NCBI GenBank assembly: GCA_903897205.1
Contig: CAIUAS010000104.1
Location: 1 to 9,196, forward strand
Origin: an uncultured Gammaproteobacteria bacterium
GTDB lineage: Bacteria > Pseudomonadota > Gammaproteobacteria > CAIUAS01
Length of the DNA: 9,196 nucleotides
Direction: 5' to 3'
Below the pieces are notes generated by a model that was given only the letters and a program-made list of their open reading frames with translations, made no database searches and had not been told where the DNA came from. Positions 1 through 6,575 of this stretch are shown here, piece after piece. Positions within the stretch are counted from its first letter, which is position 1; each line of letters opens with the position of its first letter. Both the position numbers and the translations under genes were made by a program.

Positions 1-237
1 CAGCAGGAAGACGCGGCATGAATCTCGGTTGCCCTCGCATGCGTGCTTGGAGAGTTCTCGTACCTGCGCCGAAAACTCATCTGGGGAGGCCCCAAGATCG
101 ATGAGGTGGCCAATGCAGGTGGTTGCCTCAAAGGCGAACCAGTTCGCGAAATCGTCGTCCTGCCACAGTGACGGGTGCAACCAAAGGGAGGAAAGCCGCG
201 CCCGGATAACGCCCAGCCCCTCCGGATGCTTGGATTG
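1..237 (-). CDS. GC-rich foreign coding fragment, unrecognised, open at both ends
   Basis: I do not recognise this protein. On the minus strand one frame is open from about 255 to the left edge and reads like real protein, with stretches such as LWQDDDFANWFAFE and SPDEFSAQVRELSKHAC. Most third codon positions in this frame are G or C, as expected for a gene from a GC-rich genome. The segment is about 60 percent GC by hand count (143 of 237), whereas the adjoining glnA is near 37 percent. No start or stop is visible: the frame runs off the left edge and enters from the glnA junction. A second minus frame, the one continuing glnA, is also open but gives arginine/proline-rich text unlike any GlnA. 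The segment probably comes from another organism or replicon, joined by mis-assembly or, less likely, by recombination. Confidence 0.45.
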
Positions 238-1175
238 GTAAATACATTTAGTGCTCTAGCATGTTTAAGAATGCCGCCTATATAATATAAGGCAAGTTCA
301 GACAAACCAGCATATTGATCGCCAGTAAATAAATTCACACCGGCTTTAGCCAATGATTGATGACAATGCATACCACTGCCATTATCACCCACCAATGGTT
401 TGGGCATAAAAGTAGCTGTTTTACCAAAAGAATGCGCAACATTTTGAATAACATATTTTAATATTTGCATTTCATCGGCTTTTTTCAGCAAACTATTAAA
501 ACGCGTAGCAATCTCATTTTGGTTAGCGGTTGCCACTTCGTGGTGATGCGTCTCTACCGCTAACCCCATTGCCTCTAAGGTCAAACACATAGCAGAACGA
601 ATATCTTGCGAAGAATCAACTGGTGGCACCGGAAAATAACCGCCTTTAAAACGCGGACGATGCCCTAAATTACCTTCCTCATATCGCTTGTTAGAATTCC
701 ACGCCGCCTCTTCAGAATCAATACAATAAGAAACATGATTAGCATTTAATTGCCAACGCACATCGTCAAAAATAAAAAACTCTGGTTCAGGGCCAAAATA
801 ACAAGTATCAGCAATTTGAGTAGCTTTTAAATAAGTCTCTGCACGTTTTGCTATAGCACGTGGATCCCTACCATAAGGCTGCTGAGTTTTTGGATCGTGA
901 ATATCACAGCGAATATTCAAGGTAGGTTCACTACAGAAAGGATCTAACACTGCCGTAGCAATATCAGGCAATAAAATCATATCGGACTCATTAATGGCTT
1001 TCCAACCAGCAATAGAAGAACCATCAAACATTTTTCCTTCGCGTAAAAAATCTTCGTCTACTGTATGAGCAGGCACCGTTACATGCTGCTCTTTACCAAG
1101 CAAATCCGTAAAACGGATATCAACAAATTTTATACTTTGGCTTTTAATGACCTCAAGGATAGCTTGCTTGGACAT
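228..1175 (-). CDS. glnA: Glutamine synthetase type I, C-terminal third missing
   Basis: GlnA makes glutamine from glutamate, ammonia and ATP in the cytoplasm and works as a dodecamer. Translation from ATG at 1175 starts MSKQAILEVIKSQ. It then shows the beta-grasp motif DGSSIAGW, the glutamate/metal-binding segment FGPEPEFFIFD, the ammonia/metal motif HHHEVATANQNEIATRF and the ATP-site motif MPKPLVGDNGSGMHCHQSL. Homology runs to LNVFTNPS, about residue 316, then stops abruptly at the join with GC-rich DNA. The family is near 470 residues, so about 150 are missing, including the region that carries the adenylylated tyrosine of regulated enzymes. A weak ribosome site (TAGGTAG) lies 5 bases before the ATG. 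E. coli has A/G-Q-N-E where this protein has N-Q-N-E, a mild difference. The gene identity is certain. Whether the chromosomal copy is really broken is doubtful, since the break may be an assembly artefact. Confidence 0.96.
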
Positions 1176-1278
1176 GAATTCTACCTACGCGGTTAATGGA
1201 AAATTGCCATCTAATATACAATTAGTTTTCGCTAATTTATAGGGAATCATTGGTTTTTTTACAGTTTTTTGAACATTT
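1176..1278 (-). other. glnA upstream region
   Basis: This AT-rich leader precedes glnA. It holds a 6-base inverted repeat, AATTAG/CTAATT (1220-1225 with 1232-1237), around the loop TTTTCG. TATAAA-like and TATATT-like hexamers are present on the minus strand, but none has a matching -35 element at usual spacing. I looked for a sigma-54 promoter (GG and GC 10 bases apart, TGGCAC-N5-TTGCA type) and for NtrC boxes (TGCACC-N5-GGTGCA), which often drive glnA, and saw neither. Nitrogen control through NtrC is therefore not visible here. Confidence 0.3.
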
Positions 1279-1362
1279 CAGCAAAAATTAACGGCAAGAG
1301 AAATTGCTATTCATCAAGAAGCCATTCAATTAGCAAGCCAAAAAATGAAACGCATTGAGTAG
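1279..1362 (+). pseudogene. Possible remnant: 3' end of a lost gene
   Basis: A plus-strand frame bounded by TGA at 1270-1272 and TAG at 1360-1362 encodes a polar, helix-like peptide containing LTAREIAIHQEAIQLASQ and ending KMKRIE. Such a charged, alanine/glutamine-rich stretch looks like the C-terminus of a real protein, yet there is no ATG, GTG or TTG start at its head and no usable ribosome site. It ends 5 bases before the convergent stop of the metal exporter. It may be the tail of a decayed gene. Some gammaproteobacteria carry a small coiled DUF4124-type gene beside glnA, but I cannot show a relationship. Chance is also possible at only 27 codons. Confidence 0.22.
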
Positions 1363-1367
1363 AGAAT

Positions 1368-2507
1368 TTACAAAACAAATATCAACTTAACAGCACCTAT
1401 CCGAGTTTGATCAATTAAAGCTTGTTGTAATTGCGCATTTAATTGCTGTACATCAACCCCCGCTTGCAACCAGGCCACCGGTAAACGTAACTCAATCTGT
1501 ATTTTTCCCGATAAATAATGCAAAATCATATTATCTAAATAGGCCAATACCGGTTGCTCATGCCAGCGTTGTTTTAATAATTCAATTAATGTGCTGCGCT
1601 CCAATAAATATGCTGAAGGAGCAACGACTTCATCATTTTCCGGATCAATATGAACGGTGACATCGATAACGTCAGCAATTTCTGCCATTAATTTATAATG
1701 GACTTGTTGGCCAATGAAATGACCTTCGGAAACACTGATACCAGGGCTCACTTGAATATGCACATCTAAAAAAATAGCGCCACCTACTAAACGCGAACGC
1801 AATTGATGCAATGCACGCACGCCTGAAATAGCTTGAATAATAGTCTTTATTTCTTCAACCACCTCATTATCTAATCCGGTATCAACTAATTCACGTACAC
1901 TCGTCAAACCAAACTCCCACGACATGCGCACAATCATCAAACCGACAATAACAGCGGCAATCGCATCAAATTTACCAAACCCAAACCAGGCAGCTACCAC
2001 ACCAATTAATACGACCAATGAAGAAGCAGAATCACTGCGATGATGCCAAGCATTAGTAATTAATAATTTTGATTTAATTCGCTCACCTACCTTTTTAGTA
2101 TATAGATATAAAATTTCATTAATAAGCATGGAAAATAACGCAATTAACAGCACATAAAAACTCGGCTTAGTGTCAACTCTTGCTCCGAAAACTTCAGCGG
2201 CCGCATCGTAAATAATACCAACACCCGCCAACAATAAAATAAAAGCTAATAAAACAGTGGCCGCTGTTTCAATACGACCATGTCCATAGGGATGATCGCG
2301 ATCTGCCGCCTTGCTACCAAAGCGACTTGCTATTAAAACCAAGGTGTCAATTAATAAATCGGACAGCGAATGAATGCCATCCGCAAGCAAGGCGTGAGAA
2401 TGACCAGCGCTACCAAATAGAATTTTTAATAGCGCAAGTAATGCATTTTTTCCTGCGCCTAATAAGGTAATCCGACGAGACTCTTGATAACGAATTGAAT
2501 GTTCCAT
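1368..2507 (-). CDS. Cation diffusion facilitator (CDF) family metal exporter
   Basis: Inner-membrane divalent-metal/proton antiporter of the CDF family (FieF/ZitB relatives), expected to export zinc or a related ion. About six hydrophobic segments fill residues 13-200, and a cytoplasmic regulatory domain follows. The transport site is visible: HSLSD (H46, D50) in TM2 and HHRSD (H155, D159) in TM5, an H-x3-D/H-x3-D pair. FieF of E. coli has D-x3-D in TM2, so this arrangement is closer to zinc-selective members. The signature DHPYGHGRIE lies at 71-80. The cytoplasmic domain has DVH at 248-250 and VTVHIDP at 283-289, as in FieF-type dimerisation domains. At 379 residues it is about 80 longer than FieF. 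The extra C-terminal part (about 300-379) has no recognised domain. It starts 19 bases after tusA ends and has only a poor ribosome site, so it is probably the last gene of the PP-loop/tusA transcript. Family is certain; the metal is inferred. Confidence 0.92.
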   Translation of the reverse strand: MEHSIRYQESRRITLLGAGKNALLALLKILFGSAGHSHALLADGIHSLSDLLIDTLVLIASRFGSKAADRDHPYGHGRIETAATVLLAFILLLAGVGIIYDAAAEVFGARVDTKPSFYVLLIALFSMLINEILYLYTKKVGERIKSKLLITNAWHHRSDSASSLVVLIGVVAAWFGFGKFDAIAAVIVGLMIVRMSWEFGLTSVRELVDTGLDNEVVEEIKTIIQAISGVRALHQLRSRLVGGAIFLDVHIQVSPGISVSEGHFIGQQVHYKLMAEIADVIDVTVHIDPENDEVVAPSAYLLERSTLIELLKQRWHEQPVLAYLDNMILHYLSGKIQIELRLPVAWLQAGVDVQQLNAQLQQALIDQTRIGAVKLIFVL

Positions 2508-2526
2508 TTAACGGATTCTCATAAAA

Positions 2527-2751
2527 TTATTTAACTATCACAGTAATTTTAATTGTATTTCCTATTTGTTCAATCTGCTCTACCGCATGACCATGCACTC
2601 GACACCAAGCAGGGATATCATGCAAAACACCTCTATCGTTACAAACTAATTCTACTTTGTCACCCGCCACTAATCCTTTAATTTTTTCTTGTAGTTTAAT
2701 AACAGGCATCGGACATATTAAGCGTGTAGCATCAAGTTGATAAATATTCAT
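2527..2751 (-). CDS. tusA: TusA/SirA-family sulfur carrier protein
   Basis: Small cytoplasmic sulfur carrier (74 residues) that accepts persulfide sulfur from a cysteine desulfurase and hands it to a downstream acceptor, classically for 2-thiouridine in tRNA. The family CPxP motif is at C13-P-M-P16 in LICPMPVIKLQEKI, followed by the beta/alpha pattern of TusA (GDKVELVCNDRGVLHDIPAWC) and a hydrophobic last strand ITVIV. The start at 2751 is chosen over an in-frame upstream one at 2808 because it gives the usual TusA length and N-terminus (MNIYQLDATRLICPMP). The longer form would read into the neighbour's coding region. The start overlaps the stop of the PP-loop gene as ATGA, so translation is probably coupled and the two proteins made together. 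Two further cysteines (C36 and C49) are present. The partner is inferred from gene order, since TusA paralogues also serve other sulfur pathways. Confidence 0.9.
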   Translation of the reverse strand: MNIYQLDATRLICPMPVIKLQEKIKGLVAGDKVELVCNDRGVLHDIPAWCRVHGHAVEQIEQIGNTIKITVIVK

Positions 2752-3791
2752 ACATACCACTGTTGCAGAATAGCATTTGCGGCCATAGGCGTAACTTCTA
2801 AAGGCCAAGTTGCTCCACCTTGTGAATTAACTTCAATAGTGACTTTATTTTCAGTACGTCCCGCACCATAACGTGCCACAATTTGCGCGGCCAAATAAAT
2901 ATCTTCTGCCGTTGGTTCGCCATCAATTAATGCTAAAGAACCTACGTGACTAATCGGCCGTAGATTCACAAATTGCGAACGGTAACCTTCGAGAAAATTA
3001 TTTTCACCCTCATCACGACCAATAATTAATTTAAAGTGCGGAGCGGGACGAAGATGGCGACCAATTTTTAACAGCATAATATCATCTAATTCATACTCAC
3101 GTTTACCACGCGTTTTCCATAAATCAGCTAATTTTGCCGAATAATGTTCATTCGTTAAAAAACAGCAACCACCGGCGGGCTGGGCAAAATCTTCAATAGC
3201 AAATTGCTTAGCTAAAGCAAATTGCGGCGTTCTACTGCGCCCTGAAAAATTATGCAATAATTCACGTTGCACCCAACCTTCCCACTCTGGCAAGGTTGGC
3301 GCTAAATTCTTTGCGCATAATGGCCTTAATAATCTCTCATTCGCGCCTGATTGCTCTGCCACAATTGGCATTGTCACTTTACGTTGTGATTTAGGCCGCT
3401 GTCCAATAACCTCACCGGTAATAATAAAATCAAAGTTATTTTCTTCCATCCATTCTCTGGCTTTTTTCACCATGAAAATTTTACAATCCAGGCAAGGATT
3501 TAAATGCGCGCCATATCCATGCTTTGGCTTTAATACTATCTGTTTGTATTCTTCAACAATATCAATAATATGCAACTTAATGCCTAACTGCTCAGCCACC
3601 CATAAAGCATTATTACGTTTTGGTTTTGCCTGATCTTTATTCCGGATAGCGTGCGTGTGTCCTTCTACGCAAAAACCAGTGTAGAAATTGATACCTTCCA
3701 CATGAATGCCCTGCGCCATAATAGTTTTGGCAGCTAACATAGAATCTAAACCACCTGAAATTAAGGCAACCGCTTTGCGTATGTTATTCAT
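2748..3791 (-). CDS. PP-loop ATPase, tRNA sulfurtransferase-like (ThiI/MnmA-related)
   Basis: Predicted ATP-dependent sulfurtransferase that adenylates a tRNA base and exchanges oxygen for sulfur. It belongs to the PP-loop group with ThiI and MnmA and is often annotated as a MnmA-like or ThiI-domain protein, but it is neither canonical MnmA nor canonical ThiI. The PP-loop SGGLDS is at 12-17. NPCLDCK (99-105) holds C100 and C103, with C103 placed like the first catalytic cysteine of MnmA. TGEVIGQRPKSQ is at 125-136, and AGGCCFL holds C209-C210, a plausible second catalytic position. The C-terminal ~130 residues (from about 215) look like the small RNA-binding module (NFACT-R-like) seen in this family, though that match is from memory. 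There is no N-terminal THUMP domain, unlike ThiI. The stop overlaps tusA by ATGA, supporting a PP-loop/TusA sulfur relay. No strong ribosome site precedes ATG 3791. The exact tRNA substrate is unknown. Confidence 0.82.
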   Translation of the reverse strand: MNNIRKAVALISGGLDSMLAAKTIMAQGIHVEGINFYTGFCVEGHTHAIRNKDQAKPKRNNALWVAEQLGIKLHIIDIVEEYKQIVLKPKHGYGAHLNPCLDCKIFMVKKAREWMEENNFDFIITGEVIGQRPKSQRKVTMPIVAEQSGANERLLRPLCAKNLAPTLPEWEGWVQRELLHNFSGRSRTPQFALAKQFAIEDFAQPAGGCCFLTNEHYSAKLADLWKTRGKREYELDDIMLLKIGRHLRPAPHFKLIIGRDEGENNFLEGYRSQFVNLRPISHVGSLALIDGEPTAEDIYLAAQIVARYGAGRTENKVTIEVNSQGGATWPLEVTPMAANAILQQWYV

Positions 3792-3823
3792 AACTAACTT
3801 TTACTAATCAAAAAAAGAAAACC

Positions 3824-3851
3824 ACTATAATAGTTTTTCAAAAATAAACAA
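3824..3851 (-). promoter_or_regulatory. Candidate sigma-70 promoter for the PP-loop/tusA/CDF operon
   Basis: Reading the minus strand, TTGTTT (3851-3846) and TATAGT (3829-3824) are separated by 16 bases and lie 33 bases upstream of the ATG at 3791. The -10 matches TATAAT at 4 of 6 positions and the -35 matches TTGACA at 3 of 6. The region is very AT-rich, so chance matches are likely. Its position between the upstream gene's end and the operon start is sensible. Confidence 0.3.
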
Positions 3852-3875
3852 TTTTTTAAATAGACTTTAGTGGAC

Positions 3876-3893
3876 AAAAGCATCAATGCTTTT
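3876..3893 (-). terminator. Short A/T-rich hairpin at the end of the unknown gene
   Basis: AAAAGCAT (3876-3883) pairs perfectly with ATGCTTTT (3886-3893), leaving a two-base loop (a four-base loop if the last pair opens). The stop codon TGA (3885-3883) lies inside the hairpin. On the minus strand the right arm supplies four T's, then GTCC, so the U-tract is short. Only two G-C pairs are present, and termination would be weak. On the plus strand the following T-run is longer, but no plus-strand gene ends here. Confidence 0.35.
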
Positions 3894-4455
3894 TTTCAGA
3901 AGTCGTTAGATCATAGCAACTCGGCAAGGCTTGTGTATGTTGTTTTAGTATATGCAAAGCATGCTCACTTTTCACATCATTCCATAAGCTAGTTGCTTGT
4001 AATGGGGTTAATTGCTTACCCGCTAATTCTCGAGCGGCATGTAAAGTATCCATTAAACCTACAAAACTGTGACACAAAGCATTATAAAGCTTTGCTAACT
4101 CTATTTTGCTCGCATTAGCAACTGACGAATAAGCTCCTTGACCTAATTCAATAAAATAACTGATTTTCACACGTTTACGTTCAGCACGCTCTGGAAAGAG
4201 TCCTGCCAACAAAAGACATTTATCCCCAATATCTTGCAACTGAATAATTTGTCTTGTTGGGCTATCAAATGAATACAAATATTCCAGCGCCAATACGCTT
4301 TTTGCTAATTCAGGTTTCTCAGTAAATCGAATTAGTAAAAACACCAAATAGCTTTCCAAGTCTTCACTTAGCGTCTTGTGATTTAAAGTCTCCGCTTCTT
4401 TTATTAAAGCTTGCCATTGCGCAGTTATAGTAGCGCCTAAGATTAAGTCTGACAT
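3883..4455 (-). CDS. Conserved protein of unknown function, alpha-helical, soluble
   Basis: I cannot assign a function. The predicted 190-residue protein is soluble and helix-rich, with no signal peptide or membrane segment. Recognisable blocks are ESYLVFLLIRFTE (34-46), IGDKCLLLAGLFPERAERKR (76-95) and VKISYFIELGQGAYSSVA (96-113). The central GDKCLLLAGLFPERA block and ELGQGAYSS resemble a conserved hypothetical I recall from Legionella and Coxiella relatives, which I cannot confirm here. I chose ATG 4455 over the in-frame TTG at 4488 because GGGAGGGG ends 5 bases before it and the protein then begins MSDLILGATITAQW. The longer form would add MIKLAGAGGED, which is just the ribosome site translated. 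The gene is divergent from typA and shares an upstream region of about 150 bases. The C-terminal ~25 residues are polar and probably flexible. No nucleotide-binding motif or catalytic motif is apparent. Confidence 0.8.
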   Translation of the reverse strand: MSDLILGATITAQWQALIKEAETLNHKTLSEDLESYLVFLLIRFTEKPELAKSVLALEYLYSFDSPTRQIIQLQDIGDKCLLLAGLFPERAERKRVKISYFIELGQGAYSSVANASKIELAKLYNALCHSFVGLMDTLHAARELAGKQLTPLQATSLWNDVKSEHALHILKQHTQALPSCYDLTTSEKKH

Positions 4456-4460
4456 ATCTT

Positions 4461-4468
4461 CCCCTCCC
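4461..4468 (-). promoter_or_regulatory. Strong ribosome binding site deciding the start at 4455
   Basis: The minus strand reads GGGAGGGG, then AAGAT, then ATG. This purine-rich block complements the anti-Shine-Dalgarno end of 16S rRNA better than any other site in the window, and its spacing supports ATG 4455 rather than TTG 4488. Confidence 0.7.
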
Positions 4469-4604
4469 GCTCCTGCTAGTTTTATCAATCACCTAAAAAG
4501 TAAACTCAGCAACCTCTCGCCATCCTTTATTTTAATTTTAGTTCATACTAGCTAAATTGCCCGCAAATAAGCTATGATGCTGCCTTTTTATTGATTAATA
4601 ACTT

Positions 4605-6419
4605 ATGACCCAAGAACTTCGCAATATAGCCATCATCGCTCACGTTGATCATGGCAAAACCACACTGGTTGATAAACTTTTCCAACAATCGGGCGCAATG
4701 AAAGGCCGCCTAGCTCCTGTCGATCGCGTAATGGACAGCAATGAATTAGAGCGCGAACGCGGCATTACCATTTTAGCTAAAAACGCCGCCATCGAATGGC
4801 AGGGTTATCATATCAATATCGTTGACACCCCAGGACACGCCGATTTTGGTGGCGAAGTTGAACGCGTATTATCGATGGTCGACGCAGTTCTACTTTTAGT
4901 AGATGCTGTTGATGGCCCCATGCCCCAAACCCGTTTTGTTACTCAAAAAGCGTTCGCTCGAGGCCTTAAACCTATCGTTGTCATCAACAAAGTTGATCGT
5001 CCTAGCGCGCGACCAGATTGGGTAGTTGATCAAGTTTTCGATTTATTCGTGCGACTAAATGCAACCGACGAACAATTAGATTTTCCTATCGTTTATGCTT
5101 CCGCATTGAACGGGTTCGCAACATTGGATTTGAATAAACCTAATGACGATTTAACACCCTTGTTCGAAACCATAATCAAAGAGGTGCCGCCACCCAATGT
5201 AGACATCAATGGTCCTTTCCAAATGCAAATTAGTTCCTTAGATTATTCAAGCTATGTCGGAGCTATTGGTATTGGGAAAATTCAACGTGGCAGCATAAAA
5301 ACAAACACTCCCGTTACTATCATTGACCGGCATGGCAAAACTCGTAATGGGCGCATTTTACAGATCTTAGGTTACCTAGGATTAAATCGGGTTGAAATAC
5401 CTACCGCAGCGGCAGGCGATATCATAGCTATCACCGGCATTGAAGGTTTAAGTATCTCCGATACATTATGCGACCCCACCCAGGTAGAAGCCCTACCCAC
5501 CTTAGTGGTAGATGAACCTACCGTCAGCATGACTTTCCAAGTCAATAATTCACCCTTTGCCGGGCTTGAAGGAAAATACGTTACCAGCCGCCAAATTCGC
5601 GAACGCTTGCAAAAAGAATTAATTCATAACGTCGCTTTACGTGTAGAAGACACTGAAGATCCTGATAAATTTAGAGTATCTGGCCGTGGTGAATTACATC
5701 TTTCCATCTTAATTGAAACCATGCGCCGAGAAGGTTTTGAATTAGGCGTTTCTCGCCCTGAAGTTATTTTCCATGACAACAATGGCGAAATCGAAGAACC
5801 TTATGAAAACCTAACCATCGATGTAGAAGATCAACATCAAGGAACTATCATGGAAAAATTAGGCTCTCGCCGTGGTGATTTATTGGATATGGTACCCGAT
5901 GGTAAAGGTCGCGTACGTTTAGATTATCTCATACCAACCCGCGCACTAATTGGTTTTCGTACTGAATTTTTAACGGCAACTTCTGGCACCGGCATGATGC
6001 ACCACGTATTTGATCACTACGGCCCTGCGAAAAAAGGCAGTATTGCAGCACGTCAAAATGGTGTAATGCTTTCTAATGGTCCCGGCAAAGCAACCGCTTA
6101 TTCTCTATTTAACCTACAAGAACGCGGCAGAATGATTATTCCACCGCAAACAGAAGTTTATGAAGGAATGATTATCGGCATTCACTCACGTGACAATGAT
6201 TTGGTGGTTAATGTTATTAAAGGCAAACAATTAACTAATGTTCGTGCATCAGGCTCTGATGAAAATATTGTTTTAACGCCTCATATTCAATTTTCTTTAG
6301 AACAAGCACTAGAATTTGTAGAAAACGATGAATTGGTAGAAGTAACACCAAAATCCACCCGTTTACGAAAGAAATTTTTGAAAGAAAACGAAAGAAAACG
6401 TGCTGATCGCAGCAATTAA
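4605..6419 (+). CDS. typA: Ribosome-associated translational GTPase TypA/BipA
   Basis: TypA/BipA is an EF-G-like GTPase that binds 70S ribosomes, helps 50S assembly and supports growth in cold or stress. At 604 residues it is close to E. coli BipA (607). GTPase motifs are complete: G1 AHVDHGKTT (12-20), G2 GITI (53-56) in RERGITILAKN, G3 DTPGHAD (74-80), G4 NKVD (128-131) and G5 SAL (166-168). Domain II follows (about 200-300), then EF-G-type domains III and V, and the BipA-specific C-terminal domain with RALIGFRTEFLTATSGTG, the RQNGVMLSNGPGKATAYSLF segment and TRLRKKFLKENERKR at the end. No Shine-Dalgarno precedes the ATG: the 20 bases before it are AT-rich without GGAG. A TATGAT (4573-4578) could be a -10 element but has no good -35 partner. 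It is divergent from the unknown gene at 3883-4455. In E. coli typA is divergent from glnA directly. Confidence 0.98.
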   Translation: MTQELRNIAIIAHVDHGKTTLVDKLFQQSGAMKGRLAPVDRVMDSNELERERGITILAKNAAIEWQGYHINIVDTPGHADFGGEVERVLSMVDAVLLLVDAVDGPMPQTRFVTQKAFARGLKPIVVINKVDRPSARPDWVVDQVFDLFVRLNATDEQLDFPIVYASALNGFATLDLNKPNDDLTPLFETIIKEVPPPNVDINGPFQMQISSLDYSSYVGAIGIGKIQRGSIKTNTPVTIIDRHGKTRNGRILQILGYLGLNRVEIPTAAAGDIIAITGIEGLSISDTLCDPTQVEALPTLVVDEPTVSMTFQVNNSPFAGLEGKYVTSRQIRERLQKELIHNVALRVEDTEDPDKFRVSGRGELHLSILIETMRREGFELGVSRPEVIFHDNNGEIEEPYENLTIDVEDQHQGTIMEKLGSRRGDLLDMVPDGKGRVRLDYLIPTRALIGFRTEFLTATSGTGMMHHVFDHYGPAKKGSIAARQNGVMLSNGPGKATAYSLFNLQERGRMIIPPQTEVYEGMIIGIHSRDNDLVVNVIKGKQLTNVRASGSDENIVLTPHIQFSLEQALEFVENDELVEVTPKSTRLRKKFLKENERKRADRSN

Positions 6420-6434
6420 ATAACATAATGTAAT

Positions 6435-6470
6435 TACAGCAACTGTTCATTTAAAGAAACAGTTGCTGTA
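6435..6470 (+). terminator. Perfect 13-bp hairpin after typA
   Basis: TACAGCAACTGTT (6435-6447) and AACAGTTGCTGTA (6458-6470) are exact reverse complements around a 10-base loop, starting 15 bases after the typA stop. It is the best inverted repeat in the window. No T-run follows directly. The first one (GTTTTT) begins about 14 bases later. It could therefore be an imperfect intrinsic terminator, a transcript 3'-end stabiliser or a protein-binding palindrome. Location after typA favours the first two. Confidence 0.55.
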
Positions 6471-6575
6471 GCTACCAATAATAGTTTTTAACTTTTAGCA
6501 TAGCCGAAAAATTCAAGTTACCCTGTTACCTTTATTTGCGACGCTGCAAAACTAAGCGAGGTTTTTAGGAATAAT

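Noticed and set aside
29..241. Plus-strand open frame of 70 codons across the GC-rich segment
   Set aside because: Its text is serine/cysteine/arginine-rich without any domain-like pattern. The opposite strand has a better coding frame, and the frame crosses the junction.
1176..1260. Sigma-54/NtrC control of glnA
   Set aside because: A TGGCA occurs on the minus strand, but the required GC at the -12 position is absent and no NtrC palindrome is visible.
2752..2808. Longer N-terminus for TusA
   Set aside because: The extra 19 residues would lie within the PP-loop coding region and are unlike TusA. The ATGA overlap at 2748-2751 gives the normal family start.
6235..6450. Minus-strand open frame over the end of typA
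   Set aside because: It lies opposite a certain gene, is cysteine/phenylalanine-rich and has no ribosome site. It is a shadow of typA.
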